From Microglena sp. YARC (taxonomy: Eukaryota > Chlorophyta > Chlorophyceae > Chlamydomonadales > Chlamydomonadaceae), in assembly GCA_022414725.1 (NCBI GenBank), contig CM039467.1, positions 10,461,766 to 10,525,765 on the forward strand: a DNA stretch of 64,000 nucleotides. Direction: 5' to 3'. Positions 54,001 to 61,074 of the stretch are shown piece by piece (within the stretch, counting starts at the first letter, position 1; every line of letters starts with the position of its first letter). The notes under the pieces were generated by a model, which saw nothing but the letters and a program-made list of their open reading frames with translations, did no database searches and was not told where the DNA came from. Position numbers and translations under genes: made by a program.

Positions 54001-56051
54001 AGGTATGAGGTTTATGGCAATAGCGAGTACAGTTGATGTGGTGTAGTGGCAGTCGCAGGGGGAGTTGGCGGTGGGTTAGAATGAACCGCATAACTTGTTG
54101 ATCGCATAGGTGTATGAAGGGCAAATATGCAAGTGAGCTTGAGTCAAGATGTGAATGGAAGTTTTAAGGGCGGGGCGGGGTATGCAAGTGGTGTGGAGTA
54201 CCGGCATAGGGGGTTGTCGCAGGGGCAGTTGGCAGTGGGGTGGAATGAACAGCATCTCCTGTTCATCGCCTAGGTGGACAGAGGGCACATGTGCAAGTGA
54301 GATTGTGCTAAGATGATGTGGATGGAAGTTTCCAGGGCGGGGTGCTGTGGGATATGCAAGTGGTGTGGGGAGTACAAGTGGCGTGGGGTACCAGCATAGT
54401 GGCAGACGCAGGGAAAGTTGGCGGTGGGGTGGAATGAACCGCATTCCCTGTTCATCACCTAGGTGGACAGAGGGCAAATATGCAAGTGGTGTGGGGTATG
54501 CAAGTGGTGTGGGGAATACAAGTGGCGTGGGGTACCGGCATAGGAGCAGTCACAGGGGGAATTGGCGGTGGGATGGAATGAGCCACTTCCCTTGCTCATT
54601 ACCAAGGTATGCAACGGAGGTGTTTATACTTGTACTTGTACCCCACTTATACTTGCATTTGTAACTCATTATACTTGTAATCCAATTATACTAGTACTTC
54701 ACCCGACATTTACTTGAACGTGTGCCGTAATTACACTTATACTCGCACCCCACATATACTTGTACTTGTTCCCCACTTATATTTGTATTTGTACCCAGCC
54801 TTGTACTTGCACATGAGTCCAGAGGGCAGAGAGATAACACCCTCATGAGTCATTGTCTCAGCAAGCTAACCCAACCCATCCCAACCCATCTTGCACATGA
54901 GTCCAAAGGGCAGAGAGATAACACCCTCATGAGTCTTTGTCTCAGCAAGCTAACCCAACCCATCCCAACCCATCTTGCACATGAGTCCAGAGGGCAGAGA
55001 GATAACACCCTCATGAGTCTTTGTCTCAGCAAGCTAACCCAACCCATCCCAACCCATATTTTACATGAGTCCAGAGGGCAGAGAGATAACACCCTCATGA
55101 GTCTTTGTCTCAGCAAGCTAACCCAACCCATCTCAACCCATCTTGCACATGAGTCCAGAGGGCAGAGAGATAACACCCTCATGAGTCATTGTCTCAGCAA
55201 GCTAACCCAACCCATCCCAACCCATCTTGCACATGAGTCCAGAGGGCAGAGAGATAACACCCTCATGAGTCATTGTCTCAGCAAGCTAACCCAACCCATC
55301 CCAACCCATCTTGCACATGAGTCCAAAGGGCAGAGAGATAACACCCTCATGAGTCTTTGTCTCAGCAAGCTAACCCAACCCATCCCAACCCATCTTGCAC
55401 ATGAGTCCAGAGGGCAGAGAGATAACACCCTCATGAGTCTTTGTCTCAGCAAGCTAACCCAACCCATCCCAACCCATATTTTACATGAGTCCAGAGGGCA
55501 GAGAGATAACACCCTCATGAGTCTTTGTCTCAGCAAGCTAACCCAACCCATCCCAACCCATATTTTACATGAGTCCAGAGGGCAGAGAGATAACACCCTC
55601 ATGAGTCTTTGTCTCAGCAAGCTAACCCGACCCATCCCAACCCATCTTGCATATGAGTCCAGAGGGCAGAGAGATAAAACCCTCATGAGTCTTTGTCTCA
55701 GCAAGCTAACCCAACCCATCCCAACCCATATTTTACATGAGTCCAGAGGGCAGAGATATAACATCCTCATCAGTCTTCTTCTCAGCAAGCCAACCCAACC
55801 CATCCCAACCCATCTTGTACATGAGTCCAGAGGGCAGAGAAATTACACCCTCATCTTTCTTCTTCTCAGCAAGCTAACCCACCCCATCACACCCCATCCC
55901 AACCCACCTTGTACATAAGTCCAGAGTCCAGAGAAATTACACCCTCGTCTTTCTTCTTCTCAGCAAGCCACTTCAGGCCAACCTCGTGGGTGCCGCAGAC
56001 TGCAGCCACAAGGCTGCATGCTACCAAGGCTAAAATTAGGCTCCTGCTCAT
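48045..56051 (-). CDS. FKBP-type peptidyl-prolyl isomerase, secretory (ER-like)
   Basis: Catalyses cis-trans isomerisation of Xaa-Pro bonds during protein folding. Four exons: 55908-56051, 52477-52618, 49234-49400 and 48045-48269, 225 residues, phases 0, 1 and 0, all GT-AG. Residues 1-20 (MSRSLILALVACSLVAAVCG) are a clear signal peptide. The FKBP fold spans roughly 40-145. CDCHYAGTLITGKEFDSSYS gives the pocket Tyr (69), Phe (79) and Asp (80). VIKGW follows at 96-100, with Trp 100 at the floor of the pocket, then LAYG with Tyr 123 and LVFTMEII with Phe 140. A ~74-residue C-terminal extension, helical and Lys-rich with two Cys, ends in KKEL, close to the KDEL type of ER-retrieval signal. An ER-lumen chaperone role like that of FKBP2 is inferred. 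A related last-exon fragment lies at 59268-59321. Confidence 0.93.
48340..48480 (+). repeat. Dispersed repeat C copy
   Basis: GGATGCTGCGTCCTCCGTCG, ACGCAGGCTATACAATTGGT and GGTCCTCCTGAAGTACCCTG, in the last FKBP intron. Confidence 0.85.
48590..49233 (-). repeat. FKBP exon 3 3' end plus donor copies, 4
   Basis: CTTGATGATCTCCATGGTAA then AGACGAGGGGGTCTCC recurs at 48858-48897, 48975-49013 and 49112-49147 before the real one at 49248-49285. CACCTCACCAACCCA units of 50-70 bp fill 48600-48860. Confidence 0.95.
49401..49735. other. FKBP intron 2, GTTTGTTG-rich; one short exon-head copy
   Basis: GTCCAGCCCTTCATCACTAC then AGGG at 49472-49496 repeats the start of FKBP exon 3 with its CTGCAG-like acceptor (49386-49410). 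The rest shows CACAGGGTCCAGGG and no gene. Confidence 0.7.
49735..50392. repeat. 53-bp array, 12 copies
   Basis: Unit GAAGGAGCTGCCTAGAAGCT, GCTACGAGTAGCCCCAAAAG and AAACAGTGGCCGTG. Copies are nearly identical, and pairs or triplets share private changes (GATGGAGCT, GAGCTACCT), showing block duplication. The core relates to the inverted pair at 30300-30470. Confidence 0.97.
50393..50535 (-). repeat. Dispersed repeat E, long copy
   Basis: CAGTCCAGGGGTAGGCCAAA, GACTTGCCCAACCG and GAACCCCAAACAATCG. Confidence 0.85.
50536..50880. other. FKBP intron DNA with no gene
   Basis: Contains AGCCCCCCCTTCAGGGGAGG and GTCTGTCTGTGCGTCCGTCC. It resembles 28310-28360 (GCGGAGCCCCCCCCGC), which suggests another shared repeat. 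Confidence 0.5.
50880..51180 (+). mobile_element. tRNA-derived SINE (S3-like), diverged
   Basis: The head has TGGTTCAATGGTTGATC and a B-box arm, AGGGTTCGAATCCCT, with a perfect stem. The body has CGCTGTCAACCGCCATGGTA and TGCCCAGTTTAAG, parallel to the S3 body at 40890-40930. Confidence 0.78.
51300..51712. repeat. ~34-bp array (AGCCAAGCCAAGACTAGAAC)
   Basis: About 11 copies of AGACCCTAGTCAAGCCAAGC in the large FKBP intron. Confidence 0.96.
51713..52476 (-). repeat. FKBP exon 2 3' end plus donor, 5 copies
   Basis: ACACCTTGGTTAGGGGCAAA then GGTAGTGGGGGT and GGCTGTAGCTTGAATCAA recur at about 52008-52065, 52132-52185, 52253-52305 and 52367-52420, with a decayed one at 51890-51920, ahead of the real junction at 52471. 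Unit length is about 115 bp, with CACACCCACA spacers. Confidence 0.96.
52619..54625 (-). repeat. FKBP exon 2 5' end plus acceptor, about 14 copies with 294-bp higher-order unit
   Basis: GTGGGATGGAATGAGCCAGT then TCCCTTAGTCATCACCTAGG (reverse complement of an acceptor plus V-M-T-K-G-T-G-S-F-H-P-T) recurs every ~147 bp. Alternating variants make a 294-bp unit repeated three times (52789, 53083 and 53377). More diverged copies run from 53800 to 54610 and lengthen to include the codons of N-S-P-C-D-C-H-Y. Confidence 0.96.
54626..54800. repeat. CTTATACTTGTA short repeats
   Basis: About eight diverged ACTTGTACCCCACTTATA units. Confidence 0.9.
54805..55907 (-). repeat. 84-bp array: FKBP exon 1 3' end plus donor, 13 copies
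   Basis: Minus-strand units read codons for H-E-G-V-I-S-L-P-S-G-L-M-C-K followed by a GTTGGG or ATGGGT donor-like sequence and a short spacer. The authentic junction at 55908 reads D-E-G-V-I-S-L-D-S-G-L-M-Y-K then GTGGGT. The period is a multiple of 3, so uninterrupted open frames cross the array on both strands. Copies nearest the exon are the most like it. Confidence 0.96.
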
Positions 56052-56780
56052 TTTTCCTGCGAGAAGGCAGAGGTTTTGGTGTTTTTGTGTTCTTGTTGTG
56101 GGTGGTGTGGCCGTGGGTGTTGATTTGGGTGTGGATGTGGGTGGTGGTGGTGGTGGTGGTGGTGGTGGTGGTGGTGGTGCTTCTGCTGCTACTGGTGCTA
56201 GTGCTGGTGCGTGTGGCGTTGGAGCTTGTCGCATCGAGAGCGTGCATAGACTCAATACCGTGACACTGCGATCTGAAGTTTGGCGGTCAACAGGAGACAT
56301 GACGAGCAAGAAAGTAAGAGAGGGGCCTACGCGCGCATTTTCATCTCCTGATGCTTCAGCGGCGCTTTGCATCGCGTTTGCGATCAGCGTGCGCATCACC
56401 AGGTGGGGGAACGCGCTCGAATCAGTCAGATCTGAGCTGAAATTACTGCAATTCGTGGGCCTTGACAAAAAGCTAGAGGGTTCCGATGATGTTGAGGATG
56501 TGAACATATATTACCTGGGGGTTGAAGTTGGCTATGTCTAAAGTGATCTGGTGATGGGTTGTGTACTTTAGAGCTCTTGGGTTTGAAGGCGATGTAGCTG
56601 AGATGTAGCTGGATGAAGTAGCTAGATGAAGTAGCTCAACCCTGAGGTTAAAGGCGGTCAACGTACGGTACGGGTCTTGAAAGGAAGGCGGGAAAGGTGT
56701 GACTTGGATAACTTTAAAGACTTCGTACGGTGGGACTTGGAATTGAAAATCTCTCATCTTCGGAAGGGGTTGGGTGCATC
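56052..56780 (-). promoter_or_regulatory. Probable 5' region of the FKBP gene
   Basis: Single-copy and CpG-rich apart from a (GGT)n tract at 56140-56180. It lies directly upstream of the FKBP start codon. The CpG-rich core is about 56210-56460. No core promoter motif is identified. Confidence 0.4.
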
Positions 56781-57545
56781 GAGTTCGTGCTCCAGTCTCC
56801 AGAGATAATTTATCGTTACGATTCTCACAGGATTCTTATCACATATAATTATGTGTAAGATAATTCCGCATACTGGTACTTGAACTTGAACTTGGTTACA
56901 TAGCTTCAGCAAGCAATTTGGCTGCTCGCCGTCTTCAATCAAACTAAACCAAACTACGTAATAAAACAAATTACTAGCGTACATACACCCCGTACCCAGT
57001 TTTGTTAGGCCAGTAAACTGTGAGCAGCAGAGGTGTTCAGGACGCTGTGTCCTCCTTGCAGACGCGACGTCGAAGGGTTCGTTGCGTCGCAGGACGCAAC
57101 ACGGGGTAGGTCGTTGACCAGCACGAAGGGTCCGTTGCGTCGCAGGACGCAGGCTATACAATTGCATATTGTAGGAGTGGCACCACCATTCGAACTGAAT
57201 CCTCGGTGTGGCTGGTTTGTGTCGGAAGATCCACCTGCTGGGGTGAAAATCCTTTCACAACTAAAACAAAACAAAACAAAAAAATGGTTGTCTCAGGCAG
57301 CAGAGCCGGGGGTCTTTCTGAGGTACCCTCGTTGGAGCATGCGGTAATGGACTAATGGAGTAGCGAGTGAGGTCGCCTTACATGTCACCCATGCTCACAA
57401 TATGCTAGGATTGCATCAGATCAGTTTTGTTTAATATAAATTGTTACATGGTTTTCGGCCAACTCTGGGCTGCTTATCGTCTTCCAATTTCTTTTCATTA
57501 CAAGAGCTGGGGGTCCACCTGAAGTACCCTGGTAAGCAGACTCAA
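56781..57545. repeat. Dispersed repeats D, C and H in a cluster
   Basis: Repeat D (minus) at 56880-56945, repeat C pieces at 57025-57175 and 57285-57335 (TTGCGTCGCAGGACGCA appears twice), repeat H at 57180-57265, and another D fragment with GGGGGTCCACCTGAAGTACC at 57440-57530. H lies inside C, so it was inserted later. Confidence 0.78.
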
Positions 57546-57850
57546 TGCTGAAATTGAAATTGAAATAGTTAAATCCGTGTAATGCAGTCACTCACAGGAC
57601 GTGAAATTAAGGACACCACAGCGGAAGCCGGAGCTAGCTATAGTCACCGTAGGGCCACCTAGGTAAACAGAATCACCACCGATGCCTGACCGGCAGGCAT
57701 CGTGGCCACATCATGCCGGTGCAGCTTAATACGGGGGGTTTTCACCCCTGTTGGGAAGCACCAGCACAATGCAGCTGGCAAGACAAAACCTGAGGGGGGG
57801 CACGGTCTGTGTGCTAGTCCCCGGGTATCGACCCGGGGTGTGCAGTAGTC
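57546..57850 (-). mobile_element. SINE (family S2), near full length
   Basis: Inverted copy of 58745-59047. The minus strand starts with GGGTCGATACCCGG (B-box-like) and runs through GTGCCCCCCCTCAGGTTTTG, GGTGCAGC and ACGATGCCTG to the S2 tail ending in AATTTCAATTTCAGC. No clear A-box is seen. Confidence 0.82.
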
Positions 57851-57949
57851 ACCGTAACTCTATGCTGATATACCATTGGGGCAACAAATGTAGGCAACAA
57901 ATAATGTAATGTATAGGATGAGTGATTCCCCATGCACTGCTAGCAGTAG

Positions 57950-58085
57950 TCACCGTAACTCCATGCTGAAATTGAAATTGAAATTGTTACATCCGTGTAA
58001 TATCGTTACTCACAGGACGTGAAGTTAAGGACACCATAGCGTAAGCCGGAGCTAGCAGTAGTCACCGTAACTCCATGCTGATATA
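57950..58085 (-). mobile_element. SINE-tail fragment (family S2)
   Basis: TTGAAATTGAAATTGTTACA through AGCCGGAGCTAGCAGTAGTC. It is flanked on both sides by CACCGTAACTCCATGCTGA, so it lies within a short duplicated block. Confidence 0.82.
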
Positions 58086-58250
58086 CCATGCAATCCACCG
58101 TATGAAACGTGACTGGTTCTAGCCTCGTTGCCAACCTCGAGCAAGGTGAGCTTACGAACCGGTGTCGATAAAACCACGTCCTCAGTAGGGTCAACTGTCC
58201 CCGGCAGTGTGACTTACTTGGATGTTCTAATTTTCAATTTTTTACCATGC
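58086..58250 (+). mobile_element. SINE body fragment (family S1)
   Basis: AAACGTGACTGGTTCTAGCC, CAACCTCGAGCAAGGTGAGC and CCCCGGCAGTGTGACTTACT match 17215-17360 in reverse, without the tRNA-like head. Confidence 0.85.
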
Positions 58251-58740
58251 AATCCAACAAAAAAACTACGTAATTAAACAAATAAAAAACTGATGCTGTA
58301 CGGTATATAAATCTAATATAAAAGGAGCAACATATTTACATATCCTTCGAAGTCACGACCAGGGTTGTCCTAGATTTTGGAGGGTCTGCTGCGTCGCAGA
58401 CACAATGTAGAGTTAAATTATCTACATGGCATAGACTCTCCTACCTGTATGGCTGATAAATAACTCTGGGTTCTTGAGCTTGGATACTGCTCTGATACCA
58501 ACCATGCTACTAAGTTTATCACTAAACACGCCCAGCATGTTGAATTATTAAATGGCCTTAGATCGGCTGGATACCTCGTTCACTGCGAAGTTATCACCGT
58601 TGGAACAACTGGTACTATTCCAACCTCGTTTTTGACTTCTATGACCACACTTGGACTTAAGAGGCCGTGTGCCCTTAAACTGGCGGACAAAGTCCACTCC
58701 CACACCATCACTAGCTTTCAGAGTATTTTACAGTGCAGAC
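58251..58740. other. No recognisable gene
   Basis: AT-rich DNA. A short repeat C piece (CTGCTGCGTCGCAGACACAA) lies at 58387-58406. Nothing else is recognised. Confidence 0.45.
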
Positions 58741-58744
58741 GTTT

Positions 58745-59050
58745 TATGGAAGCACACCCCGGATCGATACCCGGGGACTAGCACACAGACCGTGCCCCCC
58801 CTAAGGTTTTGTCTTGCCACCTGCATTGTGCTGGTGCTTCCCAACCGGGGTGAAAACCCCCCGTATTAAGCTGCACCGGCATGATGTGGCGACGATGCCT
58901 GCCAGTCAGGCATCGGTGGTGATTCTTTTTACTGAGGTGGCCCTACGGTGACTATAGCTAGCTCCGGCTTACGCTATGGTGTCCTTAACTTCACGTCCCG
59001 TGAGTAACGGTATTACACGGATGTAACAATTTCAATTTCAATTAAATTAT
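58745..59050 (+). mobile_element. SINE (family S2), near full length
   Basis: GGATCGATACCCGGGGACTA, AGGTTTTGTCTTGCCACCTG, ACCGGCATGATGTGGCGACG and the S2 tail ending TTTCAATTTCAATT. It faces the copy at 57546-57850, so the pair could form a long hairpin in a transcript. Confidence 0.85.
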
Positions 59051-59054
59051 CACT

Positions 59055-59215
59055 GCAGCACGAACTCGGGGCCCCCGTCGGTAAAACGATTGTTTGGGGT
59101 TCAGTTTATCAATGCCTTTTCTTTTTATTCCCTTGCTATCAAAGCTGGGCAAGTCCCTTTAGCCTAGGTGGCCTATCTCTGGACTGTAACATACATACAA
59201 ATACACAGAATTTGA
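59055..59215 (+). repeat. Dispersed repeat E copy
   Basis: GGCCCCCGTCGGTAAAACGA, TTTGGGGTTCAGTTTATCAA and CAAGTCCCTTTAGCCTAGGT. Confidence 0.85.
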
Positions 59216-59267
59216 AAACAGTTGCGTATCATGATGCAGATCTTGTAGTCCCTCAGAACAACCCTGG

Positions 59268-59321
59268 TCACAGCTCATCGCACCCCTCCATGGTCTTGGG
59301 GTCGCAGCGGCTGGCAGGGAC
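59268..59321 (-). pseudogene. FKBP-like last-exon fragment, probable partial paralogue
   Basis: After a CCACAG acceptor the minus strand reads VPASRCDPKTMEGCDEL and a stop. This matches the first 16 residues of FKBP exon 4 (48222-48269) with three differences. It lies upstream of the intact FKBP gene, so it belongs to a second gene to the right or is a transposed exon piece. Ending in DEL could mimic a retrieval signal by chance. Further decayed copies of the same exon start are at about 60508-60555 and 61028-61060. Confidence 0.65.
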
Positions 59322-59334
59322 CTGTGGTTGAGAC

Positions 59335-59745
59335 AAAACAAAGTTTGGGTTGATGAGTAGATGGGTTGAGTTGGGTTGATGGGCATATAGTTTGGGTTTA
59401 TGGGTTGAGTTAGGTTGATGGGCATATATAGTTATATATATAGTTATATAACCATAGTTATATAACTATTTGGTCGGCCCTCCTAGTTATAGTTTGGGTT
59501 GACGGGTTGATGGGTTGATGGGCATATATTTTGGGTTGATGGGTTGATGGGTTGATGAGTTGATGGGTTGAGTTGGGTTAGGTTGATAGGTTTACAATTC
59601 AGAGCTCCGTGGTGCTGGTGCTGTGTACGGCTTCCGCCTCCTGGGGTGAACCTACTTTGATAAAAATAGTCAGCATATAGTTTGGGTTGATGGGTTGATG
59701 GGTTGAGTTGGGTTAGGTTGATAGGTTTTTAATGCAGAGCTCCGT
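59335..59745. repeat. GGGTTGATGGGTTGA minisatellite
   Basis: TTGGGTTGATGGGTTGAGTT units in several blocks. A 50-bp piece with CAGAGCTCCGTGG(T/A)GCTGG recurs at 59599 and 59732. A repeat H short form lies at 59620-59665. Confidence 0.9.
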
Positions 59746-59749
59746 GGAG

Positions 59750-60385
59750 CTGGGCTGTGTACGGGTTCTGGGATATTTTTTTCAAATCAAAAAGAGGAAA
59801 TCTTATTCCTTTTTATTTTATTCCTCCCTATTTTCCTCCCAAAACAGGATCATTATTCCGATTTGGGTCGATTTGGGTCATTTTTAGTCAATTTCAGTAA
59901 AATAAAAAAACATAAATATGTTTTGGTTTCTTATTCCGGCAATATTGGCAAAAACGGGGTCTCGTGTTCGTTTTTTTTTTTTTTTTCGTGTTCGTGTTGT
60001 TTGTTTTTTTTTCGGAATGTATTCCGAAAAAAAAATCCCTGTACGGGTTCCGCCTCCTGGGGTGAACCTACTTTCATAAAAAACAACTAAAATCAATGAA
60101 CCGTAATATTTTAATCTATATAATACAACTGCTGCCAATGCAGGGGTCAGACCACAATTAAGGGCGCCTGGTGGCGCGTCCCGAATGAAATGAATTAAAT
60201 CCTTAATTCAGTGTATTTTAATTGATTTTAATTTAATTGTATTTAATGTTGTGTTATTATAAATCGATTTATTCCTTTCAATTTAATTGAATTAACGTGA
60301 TTTGAATGTATGTAGTTGCTTTAGTTTTAATCAATTAGAATAGGATTAAATTAAATTTGATGCAATTGAATTTCATTGTACAACT
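59750..60385. other. AT-rich DNA with T and A tracts, no gene
   Basis: TTCGTGTTCGTTTTTTTTTT, AATTTAATTGAATTAA and similar low-complexity sequence. A second short repeat H form (GGGTTCCGCCTCCTGGGGTG) lies at 60045-60064. Confidence 0.55.
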
Positions 60386-60620
60386 GCTGCCAATGCAGGA
60401 GTCAGACCACAACTCATCGCTTCCCTCTGTCGGCTATAGTGCGCCAATGCACTCGATTGTCATCAGATCACATGACGATCGAGTGCATTGGCGCAGTATA
60501 GCCGACACCCTCCAGGATCTTGGTGTCGCAGCCACTGGCTGGGACCTGTGGTTAGGCCAGCACATGGTTTTGGTTGATGGGTTTACAAGTCAGAACCATT
60601 GCCACTGTAGGGCTCACACC
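60386..60620 (-). repeat. FKBP exon 4-head copy split by a hairpin
   Basis: CCTCCAGGATCTTGGTGTCG, CAGCCACTGGCTGGGACCTG and TGGTTAGG at 60509-60560 match the acceptor-exon junction, and ACAACTCATCGCTTCCCTC at 60401-60425 matches the following exon part. Between them sits an inverted repeat at 60428-60507 with arms of about 36 nt (TGTCGGCTATAGTGCGCCAA on the left) and a loop of about 8-9 nt. Confidence 0.8.
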
Positions 60621-60624
60621 ACAG

Positions 60625-60700
60625 GTCAAGTCAGGTCAGGTCAGGTCAGGTCAGGTCAGGTCAGGTCAGGTCAGGTCAGGGCATGGTAGGGTAGGGTAGG
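60625..60700. repeat. (TCAGG)n microsatellite
   Basis: Eleven perfect AGGTC pentamers followed by GGTAGGGTAGGG. Confidence 0.97.
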
Positions 60701-60782
60701 GTTGATGGGTTACTGCTCCAGAATTGTTGTCACTGAAGGGGTCAGACCAACCAGTGGTTTTGTTTTGAGGGTATGAGGGTTT

Positions 60783-61062
60783 GGTGGTTGGCCCCAGTGA
60801 AAGCAAACGGGCTGGCCCCCTCAAACTCACGCATCGTAATATGGCATACTATTAATTTATGTATGTGGGTTTGGGAGCTATCTAAAGCATCACATCCAAC
60901 GGGATGATAGCCCCCCGCCCCCTCCCCCCCACCTCCCTCCCCCCTATTGGAGGTTGGGCCAGTGAAAGCAAATGGGCTGGCCCCCTCAACCTCACGCCTC
61001 GTAATAAGGCATACTATTTATTTATTTATGGCATCGCAGTGGCTGGCAGGGGCCTGCAGCTG
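60783..61062 (+). repeat. Two family W copies plus FKBP exon-head remnant
   Basis: GTTGGCCCCAGTGAAAGCAA with GGCATACTATTAATTTAT (60785-60860), and GGGCCAGTGAAAGCAAATGG with AAGGCATACTATTTATTTAT (60955-61028). The second is followed by GCATCGCAGTGGCTGGCAGG, a decayed FKBP exon 4 start. Confidence 0.82.
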
Positions 61063-61074
61063 GGCGAATAAATA

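Noticed and set aside
54845..55918. 357-codon open frame on the plus strand
   Set aside because: It is the 84-bp array read in one of its stop-free frames. The opposite strand carries the real FKBP exon end.
55909..56541. 210-codon plus-strand frame opposite FKBP exon 1
   Set aside because: A shadow of the signal-peptide exon and its CpG-rich upstream DNA.
60625..60690. AGGTCA repeats as hormone-receptor half-sites
   Set aside because: A perfect pentamer microsatellite explains them.
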